From assembly GCA_028284365.1 (NCBI GenBank), contig JANQRW010000055.1:18574-82573 (forward strand): DNA of 64,000 nt, read 5' to 3'. This document shows positions 1-9,800 of this stretch, in pieces. Origin of the DNA: Marinicella sp. GTDB lineage: Bacteria > Pseudomonadota > Gammaproteobacteria > Xanthomonadales > Marinicellaceae. Position 1 is the first letter of the stretch. Every line of letters starts with the position of its first letter. A model generated the notes under the pieces. The model was given only the letters and a program-made list of their open reading frames with translations, was not told the DNA's origin and ran no database searches. The position numbers and the translations under genes are program-made.

Positions 1-269
1 TGTCGCTCATCACCACAGACCAAATCAACCACTGCTTCAATGGCTGAATTAATGATTTCAACCAATAACACCAACAGACATGAACCTATCAGGAGAATCA
101 ACTCGATGCCAGATTGGGCGAGCCAGAAAGACAAAGGCAATAAGATGATACAGAGGTAAACTTCCATTCGAAAAGAGGCTTCAGCAACATAAGTTGCTTT
201 AAGCCCCTTGAATGACCACTTCATGGCTTCATAGATTTGTTTGGGTCCGCGGAATCCTGAATCGGCCAT
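1..269 (-). CDS. dgkA: Diacylglycerol kinase, partial (runs off left edge)
   Basis: Integral inner-membrane enzyme that phosphorylates diacylglycerol to phosphatidic acid and so recycles lipid left over from periplasmic glucan synthesis. The first 89 codons are present, read from an ATG at 267-269. The translation starts MADSGFRGPKQIYEAMKWS and contains an FKGL...EASFRMEV stretch. It then has two hydrophobic segments and the family signature EIINSAIEAVVD, which carries the catalytic and metal-binding glutamates of DgkA. The C-terminal third lies outside the window. The start is 5 bp after the gcvPB stop, so the two are probably cotranscribed. The match to the E. coli DgkA pattern is clear, and the identification is confident despite the truncation. 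Confidence 0.93.
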   Translation of the reverse strand, partial: MADSGFRGPKQIYEAMKWSFKGLKATYVAEASFRMEVYLCIILLPLSFWLAQSGIELILLIGSCLLVLLVEIINSAIEAVVDLVCGDER

Positions 270-274
270 ATTGA

Positions 275-1729
275 TTATGAAGCGTTTATTTTGTATACCA
301 CATTGGGTTGTTTAACTGCCTTCACTTCATCCATGCGTCTCACTGGTGTGGTGTATGGTGCCTGTTTCAAACAATCCATATTGGTTTTGGCTTTTTCAAG
401 TATTTTTGCCATGGCTTCTACAAAAGCGTCAATGGACTGTTTGGATTCAGTTTCGGTTGGTTCAATCAATAAACATTCAGCCACCAATAATGGGAAATAA
501 ACGGTGGGTGCATGCATGTCTTCATCCAATAGGGCTTTAGCTAAATCAGAAGCAGTTAAGCCCAACTCTTTGGCCTGTTTTTTTAAAGTCACAATAAACT
601 CATGGCTGGCACGGCGGTTTTTAAAAGCCAGATCAAAGCCAACTGCTTCCAAGCGTTTCATCAGGTAGTTGGCATTCAAGGTTGCGAATTCGGAAATGCG
701 TTGCATCCCTTGTTTTCCATTGAGTAAAGCATAAACATAGGCACGGAGGTTTACCCCTGCATTGCCAGCAAAAGCTGAGAGTTGGCCTATGGTTTTGGGC
801 GCTTCTTTTGCGGTAACAAAATGATACTCATCACCCCTCTTGCCAACGTAGGGAACTGGCATAAAAGGTAACAAACGCTCACTGACACCAATGGCCCCGG
901 AACCAGGTCCACCACCACCATGTGGTGTCGAGAAGGTTTTGTGGAGGTTCATGTGGATCACATCAAAACCCATTATGCCGGGATTGGTTTTACCTAAAAT
1001 GGCATTCAAATTGGCCCCGTCGTAATACAACAACCCGCCTGCAGCATGGACTTTCTCAGCGATGACTTTGATTTTACTTTCAAACACGCCTAAAGTTGAA
1101 GGGTTGGTGAGCATGATGCCTGCAGTTTGTGGTCCCAGTACGGCATCCAAGGCATCTAAATCAACATTACCATCTTCATCGGTACGAATCTCTTTGACCT
1201 TATAGCCACACATGATGGCGGTGGCTGGGTTGGTTCCATGTGCTGCATCTGGAACAATGATTTCTCGTCGTTCAAAGTCTTGACGATCATCGTGATAGGC
1301 TTTGATCATCGCCACCCCGGAAAACTCACCTTGTGCACCAGCCATTGGGGTCAGTGAAACACCCTTCATATTGGTCACGGATTGTAAGATTTGCTGTAAG
1401 TGAAACATACAGGCCAAATAGCCTTGTGACAACCTGGCGTGGGCCAATGGGTGTCTGGCCAAAAACTCATCTTTCATGGCCAAAGAATTACAAGCCCTTG
1501 GGTTGTATTTCATGGTGCATGAGCCAAGCGGATAAAAGTTGGTATCGATGGAAAAATTCTTTTGACTCAGTTTTGTGTAGTGTCTTACCACATCTAATTC
1601 GCTGGCTTGTGGCATTCCTAAACGGCTGCCACGCTGGAATTGTTGAGGAATTAAATGACGGACATCGACTTCGTCAGGAGATTGTGCAGTGGCATTTCTG
1701 CCAGGCATGGATTTGTCAAAAATGAGCAT
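275..1729 (-). CDS. gcvPB: Glycine dehydrogenase (decarboxylating) subunit 2
   Basis: C-terminal half of the P-protein of the glycine cleavage system. It binds pyridoxal phosphate, decarboxylates glycine and passes the aminomethyl group to the lipoyl H-protein. At 484 aa it has the usual length of the split GcvPB form rather than the roughly 950 aa fused GcvP of enterics. The PLP lysine lies in the [16 protein letters not shown] motif (about K264). GSCTMKYNP (about 69-77) and [13 protein letters not shown] (about 126-138) are also typical. The partner subunit gcvPA is not adjacent: the upstream neighbour, 10 bp away, is a TonB-dependent receptor. The order TonB receptor-gcvPB-dgkA suggests cotranscription, but no functional link is obvious. 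Confidence 0.95.
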   Translation of the reverse strand: MLIFDKSMPGRNATAQSPDEVDVRHLIPQQFQRGSRLGMPQASELDVVRHYTKLSQKNFSIDTNFYPLGSCTMKYNPRACNSLAMKDEFLARHPLAHARLSQGYLACMFHLQQILQSVTNMKGVSLTPMAGAQGEFSGVAMIKAYHDDRQDFERREIIVPDAAHGTNPATAIMCGYKVKEIRTDEDGNVDLDALDAVLGPQTAGIMLTNPSTLGVFESKIKVIAEKVHAAGGLLYYDGANLNAILGKTNPGIMGFDVIHMNLHKTFSTPHGGGGPGSGAIGVSERLLPFMPVPYVGKRGDEYHFVTAKEAPKTIGQLSAFAGNAGVNLRAYVYALLNGKQGMQRISEFATLNANYLMKRLEAVGFDLAFKNRRASHEFIVTLKKQAKELGLTASDLAKALLDEDMHAPTVYFPLLVAECLLIEPTETESKQSIDAFVEAMAKILEKAKTNMDCLKQAPYTTPVRRMDEVKAVKQPNVVYKINAS

Positions 1730-1739
1730 GATTTAACCC

Positions 1740-3794
1740 TTAAAAATCATAATAAAACGAAGCATGATAATTTCTGCCAGGTGCGTCTAAACCTGAAGCA
1801 TGTTCGCGGTATTTTTTATCAAAAATATTCTCAACCCCCAGTCGAATTTGGCTGTTAATGGCTGGGCGCCAAGTAAAGTGGGTATCATATACCACAAAGC
1901 CACCTGTGCCAAATGGATTGAGACGAGCATCGCGTAAATCTCGGGCACTTAATCGATCTTGAGTTTCTGCAAAACGAACCTGTGATCGGAGGTTCCACTT
2001 GGCACTGATGTCTTGTTGATAACCAATCACCCCGAAAGTGGGTGGAATTCTGTCGGCAGGCCCCTCGTTACCGTCAGTTTCTTCGGTGCCATGGGTGTGG
2101 GTCACATTAACAAATAAGAGGCCACCGTTGTCAAAATAATAATTTAATTCAGATTCTATGCCGTAAATGTCAACTTCGTTGATGTTTTGTGATTGCACAA
2201 CATTGCGACCATCGTTGGTGACTTCTCCAGTTTCAACCGAAGCGATCACGTCTTGGTATCTGGATACAAAGGCAACAATTTCAGCCTGCCAGCCATTGCC
2301 AGCATGTTTAAAACCTAAATCAAAAGACAGCACCGACTCAGGGTCTAAACTTGGGTTGATGACATTGAAGCGGTTGCCGGAGCGTTCACCAACCTGGCCC
2401 AGGTCAAAAATGTTGGGTGGCCTGAAGCCGCGTCCCACGTTGGCAAAAACGCGATCAGCGTCATTGATTTTATATAACCAGCTCACATGCCAGGTGAAAT
2501 CAGTGAGGTTGAGTTGGTCATTACTGATTTGTGGGCTATTCAAGTCAATGTCATAATCACTGAAACGCCCTCCCAGAGTCAGTTCATGATCACCCAAATA
2601 TTGATGCCAGTCAGCGTAAATGGCTATTTGTTGCATCTTTGATTGATCTGGATATCTTGGGTTTCTGGGAACATTGGTGCCATCAGCCAGCACCCGTTGT
2701 CTGGCGCTTGAAATGGTGTCAACAAAGGTGTCAAAACCATATACCAACAGGTTGGTGTCATTCAGTGCTTTGTTCCAATCAGCCTGTAAGCTCAACAGTT
2801 CACTGTTGTTTTGTTCGGTATCAGTACGACTACCTGATAGTGGTTGGCTGAATCGATTGTCTGTGATTTTTTGGTAAGCCACATGAAAGTTAGCCATGTC
2901 ATACCAGTTAGTGGCATTGGCGGTGGTGTATTTTAAATGTGAAAATAACCTTTCATTGGGTTGGAATTCAAAAATACGAGACTCAGGCTCGGTTTCACCA
3001 AAACCAGCTACCAAGTTATCTACACGAGGTGTTGATGGCTGGTGAGTGTATTGGATATCAAAGATCCAGTTAGATGTATCTGATGTGTTGAAAACCCACT
3101 TGTTGTTTATAGAGCGTGAAGTATAAGCAGTGAAGGGAATGGTTTGACCAGAACCGGTGGTTCTTTGTCCTATATCTTGATAACTGATGCCTATGGTTGA
3201 AGCGACTTTATTGTTTCCAAAATCAAGACCTGCATGTGATATCCATTTTTCATCAGCAGAATCCCAGGAAGTATATATCTGGCCAGTGATGTCCCACTCA
3301 TTGGTAAAAAACTCTGGGGTGTGGGTAAGGACGTTGACCACGCCACCAAGTGCATCGCCACCATATAAAACTGATGATGGGCCACGTACCACTTCAATCT
3401 GAGAAGTCATGAATGAATCAACCAATGCCAGATACTGGTTGGGTGCATTGCGGAAAAAAGCTGTGTTTAAACGCATACCATCAACCAAATGGACGTTTTG
3501 CGAACCTTTTAAACCGCGGATAATGGGTATGGCTTGTCCCGGAGTGGTTTGCTGTATGTAAACACCAGACTCCTGGCGCAATAAGTCGGGTAATAACGTA
3601 TTGGGTTTGTTTTTTATTTCATCACGGGTTACTACTGAGACTGCGGTGGCAGAGTCGTTGGTTGAAGTCGCGGTTTTACTGGCAGTTACTTGTAGTGGTG
3701 CCAGCGATTCAATGTCTTGGTCATCCAGTTCTTCCATACCGTCCTGGGCTAAGGCATGGTTAGCAAAAAACAACAGTAAAATACAATGCTTCAT
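1740..3794 (-). CDS. TonB-dependent outer-membrane receptor
   Basis: Outer-membrane beta-barrel that imports an iron-containing or similar ligand using TonB energy. The ATG at 3794 (MKHCILLLFFANHALAQ) gives a clean signal peptide; an in-frame TTG 18 bp upstream would spoil it. A plug domain follows at about residues 35-150, with VTRDEIKN, IPIIRGL, VLYGGDALGGVVNVLT. The barrel ends in the C-terminal SFYYDF with a terminal aromatic residue, as required for Bam assembly. The barrel segment GFRPPNIFDLG followed by NPSLDPE resembles the FRAP/NPNL region of the haem/haemoglobin receptor group, so a haem or siderophore ligand is plausible but unproven. A Fur-box-like operator overlaps the predicted promoter just upstream, consistent with iron repression. 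Confidence 0.9.
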   Translation of the reverse strand: MKHCILLLFFANHALAQDGMEELDDQDIESLAPLQVTASKTATSTNDSATAVSVVTRDEIKNKPNTLLPDLLRQESGVYIQQTTPGQAIPIIRGLKGSQNVHLVDGMRLNTAFFRNAPNQYLALVDSFMTSQIEVVRGPSSVLYGGDALGGVVNVLTHTPEFFTNEWDITGQIYTSWDSADEKWISHAGLDFGNNKVASTIGISYQDIGQRTTGSGQTIPFTAYTSRSINNKWVFNTSDTSNWIFDIQYTHQPSTPRVDNLVAGFGETEPESRIFEFQPNERLFSHLKYTTANATNWYDMANFHVAYQKITDNRFSQPLSGSRTDTEQNNSELLSLQADWNKALNDTNLLVYGFDTFVDTISSARQRVLADGTNVPRNPRYPDQSKMQQIAIYADWHQYLGDHELTLGGRFSDYDIDLNSPQISNDQLNLTDFTWHVSWLYKINDADRVFANVGRGFRPPNIFDLGQVGERSGNRFNVINPSLDPESVLSFDLGFKHAGNGWQAEIVAFVSRYQDVIASVETGEVTNDGRNVVQSQNINEVDIYGIESELNYYFDNGGLLFVNVTHTHGTEETDGNEGPADRIPPTFGVIGYQQDISAKWNLRSQVRFAETQDRLSARDLRDARLNPFGTGGFVVYDTHFTWRPAINSQIRLGVENIFDKKYREHASGLDAPGRNYHASFYYDF

Positions 3795-3821
3795 GGGTTC
3801 GTTTTTGGTCAAAGGCAGGGT

Positions 3822-3854
3822 AATTTACTATGGCTGAGAATGAGAATCAATAGA
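3822..3854 (-). promoter_or_regulatory. Candidate promoter with overlapping Fur box
   Basis: On the plus strand, 3836-3854 reads GAGAATGAGAATCAATAGA. It matches the classical 19-bp Fur box in 14 positions by my count, including the core AATGA and AATCA. On the minus strand a -35-like TTGATT (3845-3850) and a -10-like TAAATT (3822-3827) are 17 bp apart, and the operator covers the -35 and the spacer. It lies about 40 bp upstream of the receptor ATG. This position and the target type both fit Fur repression of a TonB-dependent receptor. Confidence 0.55.
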
Positions 3855-3963
3855 AGATGGTCTTTCGATGGTAAGACTGCGATAAAGGTGCGCTTATCTG
3901 AACGGGAGCTGAATGACATGGCGTCCACAACAACATTGTAGGGGTGCATTTGATGTCATCGAT

Positions 3964-6630
3964 TTAGGATTCGTTCGTGTTTTTATGTTCCTGATACTTT
4001 TTAATTTCCTTTACCGTCAAGACGTAAGCTTTGCGAGCGTTTTGAATATTCTTCAGTACGACAGCTGCGTTTTCTTCAATGGCTGCTGCTTCGACTTGTT
4101 TGCAGTAGTGACTGAATCCACTGGCACCGATGTTGGCACCGGTTGATTTAAGGGTATGTGCAATTTGTCTGGCTTCGCTGAAGTCTTGGGTTTCGGTAAA
4201 GGTGTTGAGCTGGTTCAACATATTAGGTGACTCTTGTTGGAACAAGTCCAACAGAGAATTGGTTTCGTCGCCCATAAACGACTGAATTTCTGCCAACGAT
4301 TTAATGTTCAGCCATTTGGCATTAATTTCTGGTACATTATTTTCAGCTTTGTTGGTTGTCAGTTTCGCTGATTTGATCGTTTTTTTTTGAGCCGCCAATG
4401 GATCCCACTTTTTCAAAGTTTTTTCCAATATATAACGGTTCAAGGGTTTGGACATGTAGTCGTCCATACCTGCATCGAGGCATTTTTCTTTATCGCCCAA
4501 CATGGCATTGGCAGTCATGGCAATAATGGGCGTGTGATTGAGCTTGTTGTTTTTTTCGTATTTACGAATTCTCTTGGTACAGAAGTAGCCATCCATAACC
4601 GGCATCTGGCAATCCATCAATATCAGTCGGTAACGGGTTTTCTTGGCTTTGTTGAGTGCGATCATGCCATTTTCAGCGACATCAAAAGGAAAGCCAATGT
4701 AATCAATCAACTTCTGTGCGACTTTGAGGTTCACCTCATTGTCTTCGACCAATAAAATGGTATCAGATATATCAGAGAGACCTTGATCGACTTCATGCTC
4801 CTGGTCGCCATCTTCATTGGTATCGTCATCACCATCACGGTCATAGGATTCGTCATTGACTGCTTGTTCCTCGTCAAGCTCCAGAACCTCTTCGGGATAA
4901 AAACGCCTTTCAAACTCACCAATGACCAGCTCAATGTCTTTGTCTGGGTGCATGATCTGAATGTTTTTGAATTGTTTAACACCAGCAATGTGACCCCCAG
5001 TGGTTATGGCACAAACCCACACATCGTCCAGCTCACCTTTTTCTACCAAGAGCAGCATTTGTCTGAATACTTTGGCGTTGGTATCAAAATCAACAAACAG
5101 GAGGGAGGTTTTGCCATCCTGGATACCTCGAGCGGCTTGTATTCGTGAGAGCGCATGTTGGTAATTCAAAGATGTTTGCACTGGTAATGCAGCTTTCTCC
5201 AGTCCTGCCTGAATCCGCTTAAACAAAACAGGGCTGGTGTTCAGTAAGATGGCTTGATGTTGGTGGATTTCGGTGCCGCCGTGAATGGCATCACCGGCAG
5301 ATTTGCCTAAAGGGATTTCAAACCAAAAGGTACTGCCGACCCCTTGTTTAGATTCAACACCCATTTGACCTTTCAACAACTCAACAATCTTTTTACTGAT
5401 GGCCAAGCCCAAGCCAGTACCACCAAACTTTCTGGTAGAAGATGTATCGCCTTGGGTGAAAGCGTTGAATAATTTCTCGGTTTGGTCTGGTGAAATACCT
5501 ATGCCCTGGTCTTTTACAGAAAAGCGCACCAGCTCTTTGGTGCTGAAGTTTTTAATTTTTTTCACATCAACCACAATCTTTCCATGATCTGAAAACTTAA
5601 TGGCGTTAGACAGTATATTGGTGAGCACCTGTCTGATGCGAATAGGATCGCCACGAAGCAATGGGCTGATCTGATCATCTATGTTCACAGAAATATCCAG
5701 GCCTTTTCTTTCTGCGGATGAGCTGAGGCTGTCCATAACTTCTTCAACCACTTTTCTAACCTTAAGGCCAGTGATCTCTGTGGTTAGTTTGCCAGCTTCA
5801 ACTTTAGAATAATCTAACAAATCATCAATCAACTTTTGCATTTGGGTGGCAGAAGTGTAAGCGGTCGTTAAATAATCTTTTTGAAAGGCATTGAGTTCCG
5901 TATCCATGACTATGTCAATTAAGGGCACTATACCATTCAGTGGTGTCCGTATTTCATGGCTCATGGTCGCCAAAAATTCCATTTTGGCCATCTCTGCGGC
6001 AGATAAATCAACTTTCAGTTTTTTGATTTGCTCCTTCAGCACATTAGCTTCATAGGCGGCATCTTCTGCTTTCTTTATCTGTTTGGCAAGGCTGGCGGGT
6101 AATGGGTCGTTATTTTTCTTCTTTTGAGGGGGTTCTTCTAAAACCAGAAAAACTTTAGCGGCAGCAAGAAAAAAAGCGAGAATCAGCAAAGTGATGCAAG
6201 CATACAGCAAAGGGCTTGACAGCCCCAGTTGCTGGCTAGGCTCAAGTAACAAAAGAACAATAAAGCTCAAACCTGGTAAAGCCATACTGATAGCGATTTT
6301 TTTCAAACCCAATTCGGCAAAAAGTAACAAGCTTGTGAGCCAGGACAATAACAGCACGGTCATTAATGCTGCGTGGGTTTGGTCGGCCATCCAGAAGCTT
6401 AAAGCCAGCCATACACTGGCAATTGTAGGAATGACCCAACGTACTTGGTTGGCAAAAACTTGGTCAAAGCGATTGCTGATAATGGGAAGTGAGAAAGCAT
6501 AACCGGCAGCGAGGGTTAATAAGAACAAAAGCATACTGATTTGAAATTGGCTGGTTTCTATCCATGCCAGTAACAACATCAACAAAGCTGATATACAAGT
6601 CAATAATGTTTTACTCTTTAAATGACCCAT
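3964..6630 (-). CDS. BarA-type hybrid sensor histidine kinase (HisKA-HATPase-REC-HPt)
   Basis: Membrane-bound phosphorelay kinase of 888 aa. It has about six hydrophobic segments in residues 1-165, a helical linker (180-215) and HisKA with the phospho-accepting His in ATMSHEIRTPLNG (about H225). The HATPase domain includes NAIKFSDHG (N box) and FGGTGLGLAI (G box, about 402-411). A weak receiver-like region follows at about 455-575 (LLFVDFDTN) and lacks the usual acidic pair. After a very acidic linker (about 584-620) comes a canonical receiver with VEDNEVN and LILMDCQMPVMDG (about D673). A C-terminal HPt domain carries IAHTLKSTGANIG (about H825). AAGGAGT stands about 9 bp before the ATG. No response regulator is adjacent and the signal is unknown. 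Confidence 0.93.
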   Translation of the reverse strand: MGHLKSKTLLTCISALLMLLLAWIETSQFQISMLLFLLTLAAGYAFSLPIISNRFDQVFANQVRWVIPTIASVWLALSFWMADQTHAALMTVLLLSWLTSLLLFAELGLKKIAISMALPGLSFIVLLLLEPSQQLGLSSPLLYACITLLILAFFLAAAKVFLVLEEPPQKKKNNDPLPASLAKQIKKAEDAAYEANVLKEQIKKLKVDLSAAEMAKMEFLATMSHEIRTPLNGIVPLIDIVMDTELNAFQKDYLTTAYTSATQMQKLIDDLLDYSKVEAGKLTTEITGLKVRKVVEEVMDSLSSSAERKGLDISVNIDDQISPLLRGDPIRIRQVLTNILSNAIKFSDHGKIVVDVKKIKNFSTKELVRFSVKDQGIGISPDQTEKLFNAFTQGDTSSTRKFGGTGLGLAISKKIVELLKGQMGVESKQGVGSTFWFEIPLGKSAGDAIHGGTEIHQHQAILLNTSPVLFKRIQAGLEKAALPVQTSLNYQHALSRIQAARGIQDGKTSLLFVDFDTNAKVFRQMLLLVEKGELDDVWVCAITTGGHIAGVKQFKNIQIMHPDKDIELVIGEFERRFYPEEVLELDEEQAVNDESYDRDGDDDTNEDGDQEHEVDQGLSDISDTILLVEDNEVNLKVAQKLIDYIGFPFDVAENGMIALNKAKKTRYRLILMDCQMPVMDGYFCTKRIRKYEKNNKLNHTPIIAMTANAMLGDKEKCLDAGMDDYMSKPLNRYILEKTLKKWDPLAAQKKTIKSAKLTTNKAENNVPEINAKWLNIKSLAEIQSFMGDETNSLLDLFQQESPNMLNQLNTFTETQDFSEARQIAHTLKSTGANIGASGFSHYCKQVEAAAIEENAAVVLKNIQNARKAYVLTVKEIKKYQEHKNTNES

Positions 6631-6689
6631 TCACATTTACTCCTTATCGCTCAATCAACAGTTATTAAGGCCCTATTAAAACCGCTGAT

Positions 6690-6710
6690 TATGTGGAACG
6701 TATCCACATA
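6690..6710. promoter_or_regulatory. Inverted repeat upstream of the hybrid kinase
   Basis: TATGTGGA (6690-6697) and TCCACATA (6703-6710) are perfect 8-bp inverted arms around a 5-bp spacer. They lie about 60-80 bp upstream of the kinase start, in the 198-bp gap between the kinase and the glycosyltransferase gene. The symmetry and position suit a dimeric regulator binding site. The right arm also resembles a DnaA box with one mismatch. There is no direct evidence of function. Confidence 0.3.
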
Positions 6711-6828
6711 TTTACCTCTCTAAATTTAAGATTGTAGCTAAATATCAATGTACTCGATAGTGTTTTTTAATCACAAATTGAAAAATAATGCCCAAATCAT
6801 TGTATTTGGTGAAGAAAAGAGCATTGTT

Positions 6829-9800
6829 TTATGGTGAAACTAGCTTGGTAATGACATTTTTTGCAGCATTGAATGAAAACCATTTTTTGACATTATCAAT
6901 ACCACCTTGGGATACCTGATGCCAAAGAGGTGCATTTTGGTAAAGCGCTATGACCTCTTCGGCGAATGTCTCGGCATCATCTGCCATAATCACGTCTTTT
7001 CGGTGTTCAGTATACATACCTTCCACTGCAACTTTAGTACCAACCACTGGTTGGCCATAGCTCATGCTCATGTTGACTTTGCCTTTGACACCTGCACCAA
7101 ATCGAAGTGGTGCCACTGCTATTCGAACATTACGCATCATCGGTTCAATGTCTTCTACAAAGCCATGAAACACTATGTTTGGATGATCACCCAGTGCGAC
7201 GATTTGTGGTGGTGCTTTTGAGCCTACCACATGTAGTTTAATGTCCGGGAGGGCGTTTATGATTTGTGGAAAAGCCTCTTCCACAAACCACATCAGACCG
7301 TCAACATTTGGTGTGTGTTGATAGCCACCAATGAACAATAAATCTTTACTGTTCGCATAACCAGCATGACCACCGTGGATTTCATGTATGTTTGATAAAA
7401 CAGCAACATTCAAAGCAGGCTTTTCTTCGGCCAGAACTTGTTGTTCATATGGGCTAACCACCAGAGTCAGGTCACAGCCTTCAGCAATCTGTAGTTCCTT
7501 GATTTTGGTTTTTTCAGCAGCTTTGAGTGCAGCACCATCGCTTTCTAATTCAGCCATGCGGGTTTCACGCAGGTAGTGTAAGTCGACGGTATCAAACCAA
7601 ACTTTGGCGTCTGTACAGTAAGATTGAAGTATTGGCATCAAAGGTTCAGCGACATAATAGCGGCTGAGGATGATGATGTCATAATAACCACCCTTGGCTT
7701 TTAAGTATTCAACTGGTGAGCTGTACTTAGGGGCATAAACACAATTGATACCTAATTTTTGTAAATCATGGGTGTAGTGTTCAAAATGAGCCATGTTTTC
7801 TGGAACAAAACTGACTTGATGGCCAAGCTCGATGAAAATTTTCATCAGGTTCAACATCCGCAAAGAACCTGAGTCTTGATCTGGTGTTGGTGTACAGGCA
7901 TCGAAAATCAACACCCGTGAAGGTTTGTTTTGAAAACGTGCCAGTTCAATATCAGAACCAGGTGCCGGTTGTTGTTGAAGTTCCTGTTGCCACTTGTCTA
8001 AGAACTTTTGTTGGTTAATAACCTGGTATTTTTTTGTACCAGAGGATAAATCAGTACCTGAAGAAATACCTTCAAAATGTATCACTTTGCTCAATGGCTG
8101 ATAATATACTTTCAGGCCAGCTTTGCGTACTGCAAATGCCAAATCGGTATCTTCATAATAAGCCGGCTTATAACGCTGATCAAATTGACCCAAATGTTCA
8201 AACAGTTCTTTTCGAACCATGATGCTGGCGCCGCTGATGTAAGTGACTTCACGTAAATGCTGATATTCAGGAACTTCTGGGTTCTCTAGGCGGCCATAGT
8301 TCCAGCCAGAACCATCATTGAACACGATGCCTCCAGCTTCTTGTAGCCTGCCATCAGGATACAGCAGCTGGCTACCAACCAAGCCGGCTTCAGATTGGGT
8401 AGCAAAGGTTTGGATTAAGTTATCTAACCAACCATTGAGTACTTCTGTGTCGTTGTTGAGAAACACCAAAAACTCGCTTTTTGCCATACTGGCACCAGTA
8501 TTACAGGACTCAATAAAACCACCATTTTCGGCTTGTCGATGATAATTGATACCTGAGATGTTTTTGATTGCCTGTTCGGTTTCATCATTTGAGCAGTCAT
8601 CAATAACGATCACTTCAAACGGTGTTTCATCAGCCAATCGGGCTATCGACTCAAGACAATGATAAGTGTGCTTGAACTGGTTAAACACAGGAATGATGAT
8701 GCTGGCCTTGGGCTGGGCATGCTTTGGTATTGTGATGGCATCAAACACATCGACCACCTCATGTGCCTGAGGAGCCTCAGATACTTCGGGTTTCTTCAGT
8801 TTGTTTTTAGCGATTAGAACCGTTTGTTTAAAGCCCCTGGAGCGCAAGCTGTTGACCACCCTTTTAGGTAAACCTTTAATTTGTGAGTAACGAAAGCGCA
8901 GGGCATTTCTTTTGTGTCTGGTGTAGGTTGTAAAACGACGCAATGGTTTGGTGAAGCGCCATGAGCGGCTGTTTTTCATTTGTTCTATTTGGTTTAAAGC
9001 CACTTCGAGGCCGTGTTGTGCTTTTTTTAAATTGGTTTCAACTTTTTCTTTATCTGTTGCTAATTGGGTTTTTTGGGTTGCAAGCTGGTCACGGATTTGA
9101 TGCAAAGCCACAATTTCACTGTTTAGTTTTTCGAGGTGGCTTTGAATTTCAGAGTTCTGCACTCCAAGTTCGGTTATTTTTTCATTGTACTGCTGGGCTT
9201 GTGAATGAAAGCTGGTCTTGAGGTGTTTAACTTCATGGCGCTCTAACTCAAGGTTTTTTTCTAAATGCTGAACTTGTGAGGTTAATTCCTTAGCCCAAGC
9301 TGTTTTTTCTTTAAGGTCAACGGTTGTTGCACGAACTTCTGTTCTCAATATGGCATTGTTAGCCTTAGCTGTTTGTAAGTGTTTTACTACTGGGAGAGGT
9401 GACAACAAGCCGTTGGTGGTGTATTTATTGTCCAGTTTATCAAATTTAAACAGTTTTTGATAAAGGGATTTGTTTTCTTCTCTGGTTGTTTGTTTGGTTG
9501 TGAGGGCAGCTCGGTGAAGTTGCTTGAGCTGCTCAGGTTTTTCTTTTAAACTTAAAATTTGTTGGGTAATTAATTTGGTTTTTGGTTCGACCAATAGGCC
9601 GGTTTTGCCATTTAAAATCCTATTGCGAAAGGCTCCTCTGTTGGTTGCCACAACAGGAATACCACTCATTTGTAGCTCACTCAAGGTGTAGCTGAAGGTT
9701 TCCGAAGTTTCCGAAGCCAATAAGGCCAACTGTGGTGAGACCGTGTTTAAAATTTGGGTGAGTTCTTGGATGTCATAATTCTTCATGACATCTGTGTTTG

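Noticed and set aside
1333..1725. A 130-codon plus-strand ORF inside gcvPB
   Set aside because: It is fully antisense to a clear gcvPB and its translation shows no domain.
6690..6710. DnaA-box pair upstream of the hybrid kinase
   Set aside because: One arm matches a DnaA box with one mismatch but the other has three, so it is reported only as an inverted repeat.
6791..6812. CCAAAT/ATTTGG hairpin as terminator of the large glycosyltransferase
   Set aside because: The stem is only 6 bp and AT-rich, and the T-run is interrupted; too weak to annotate.
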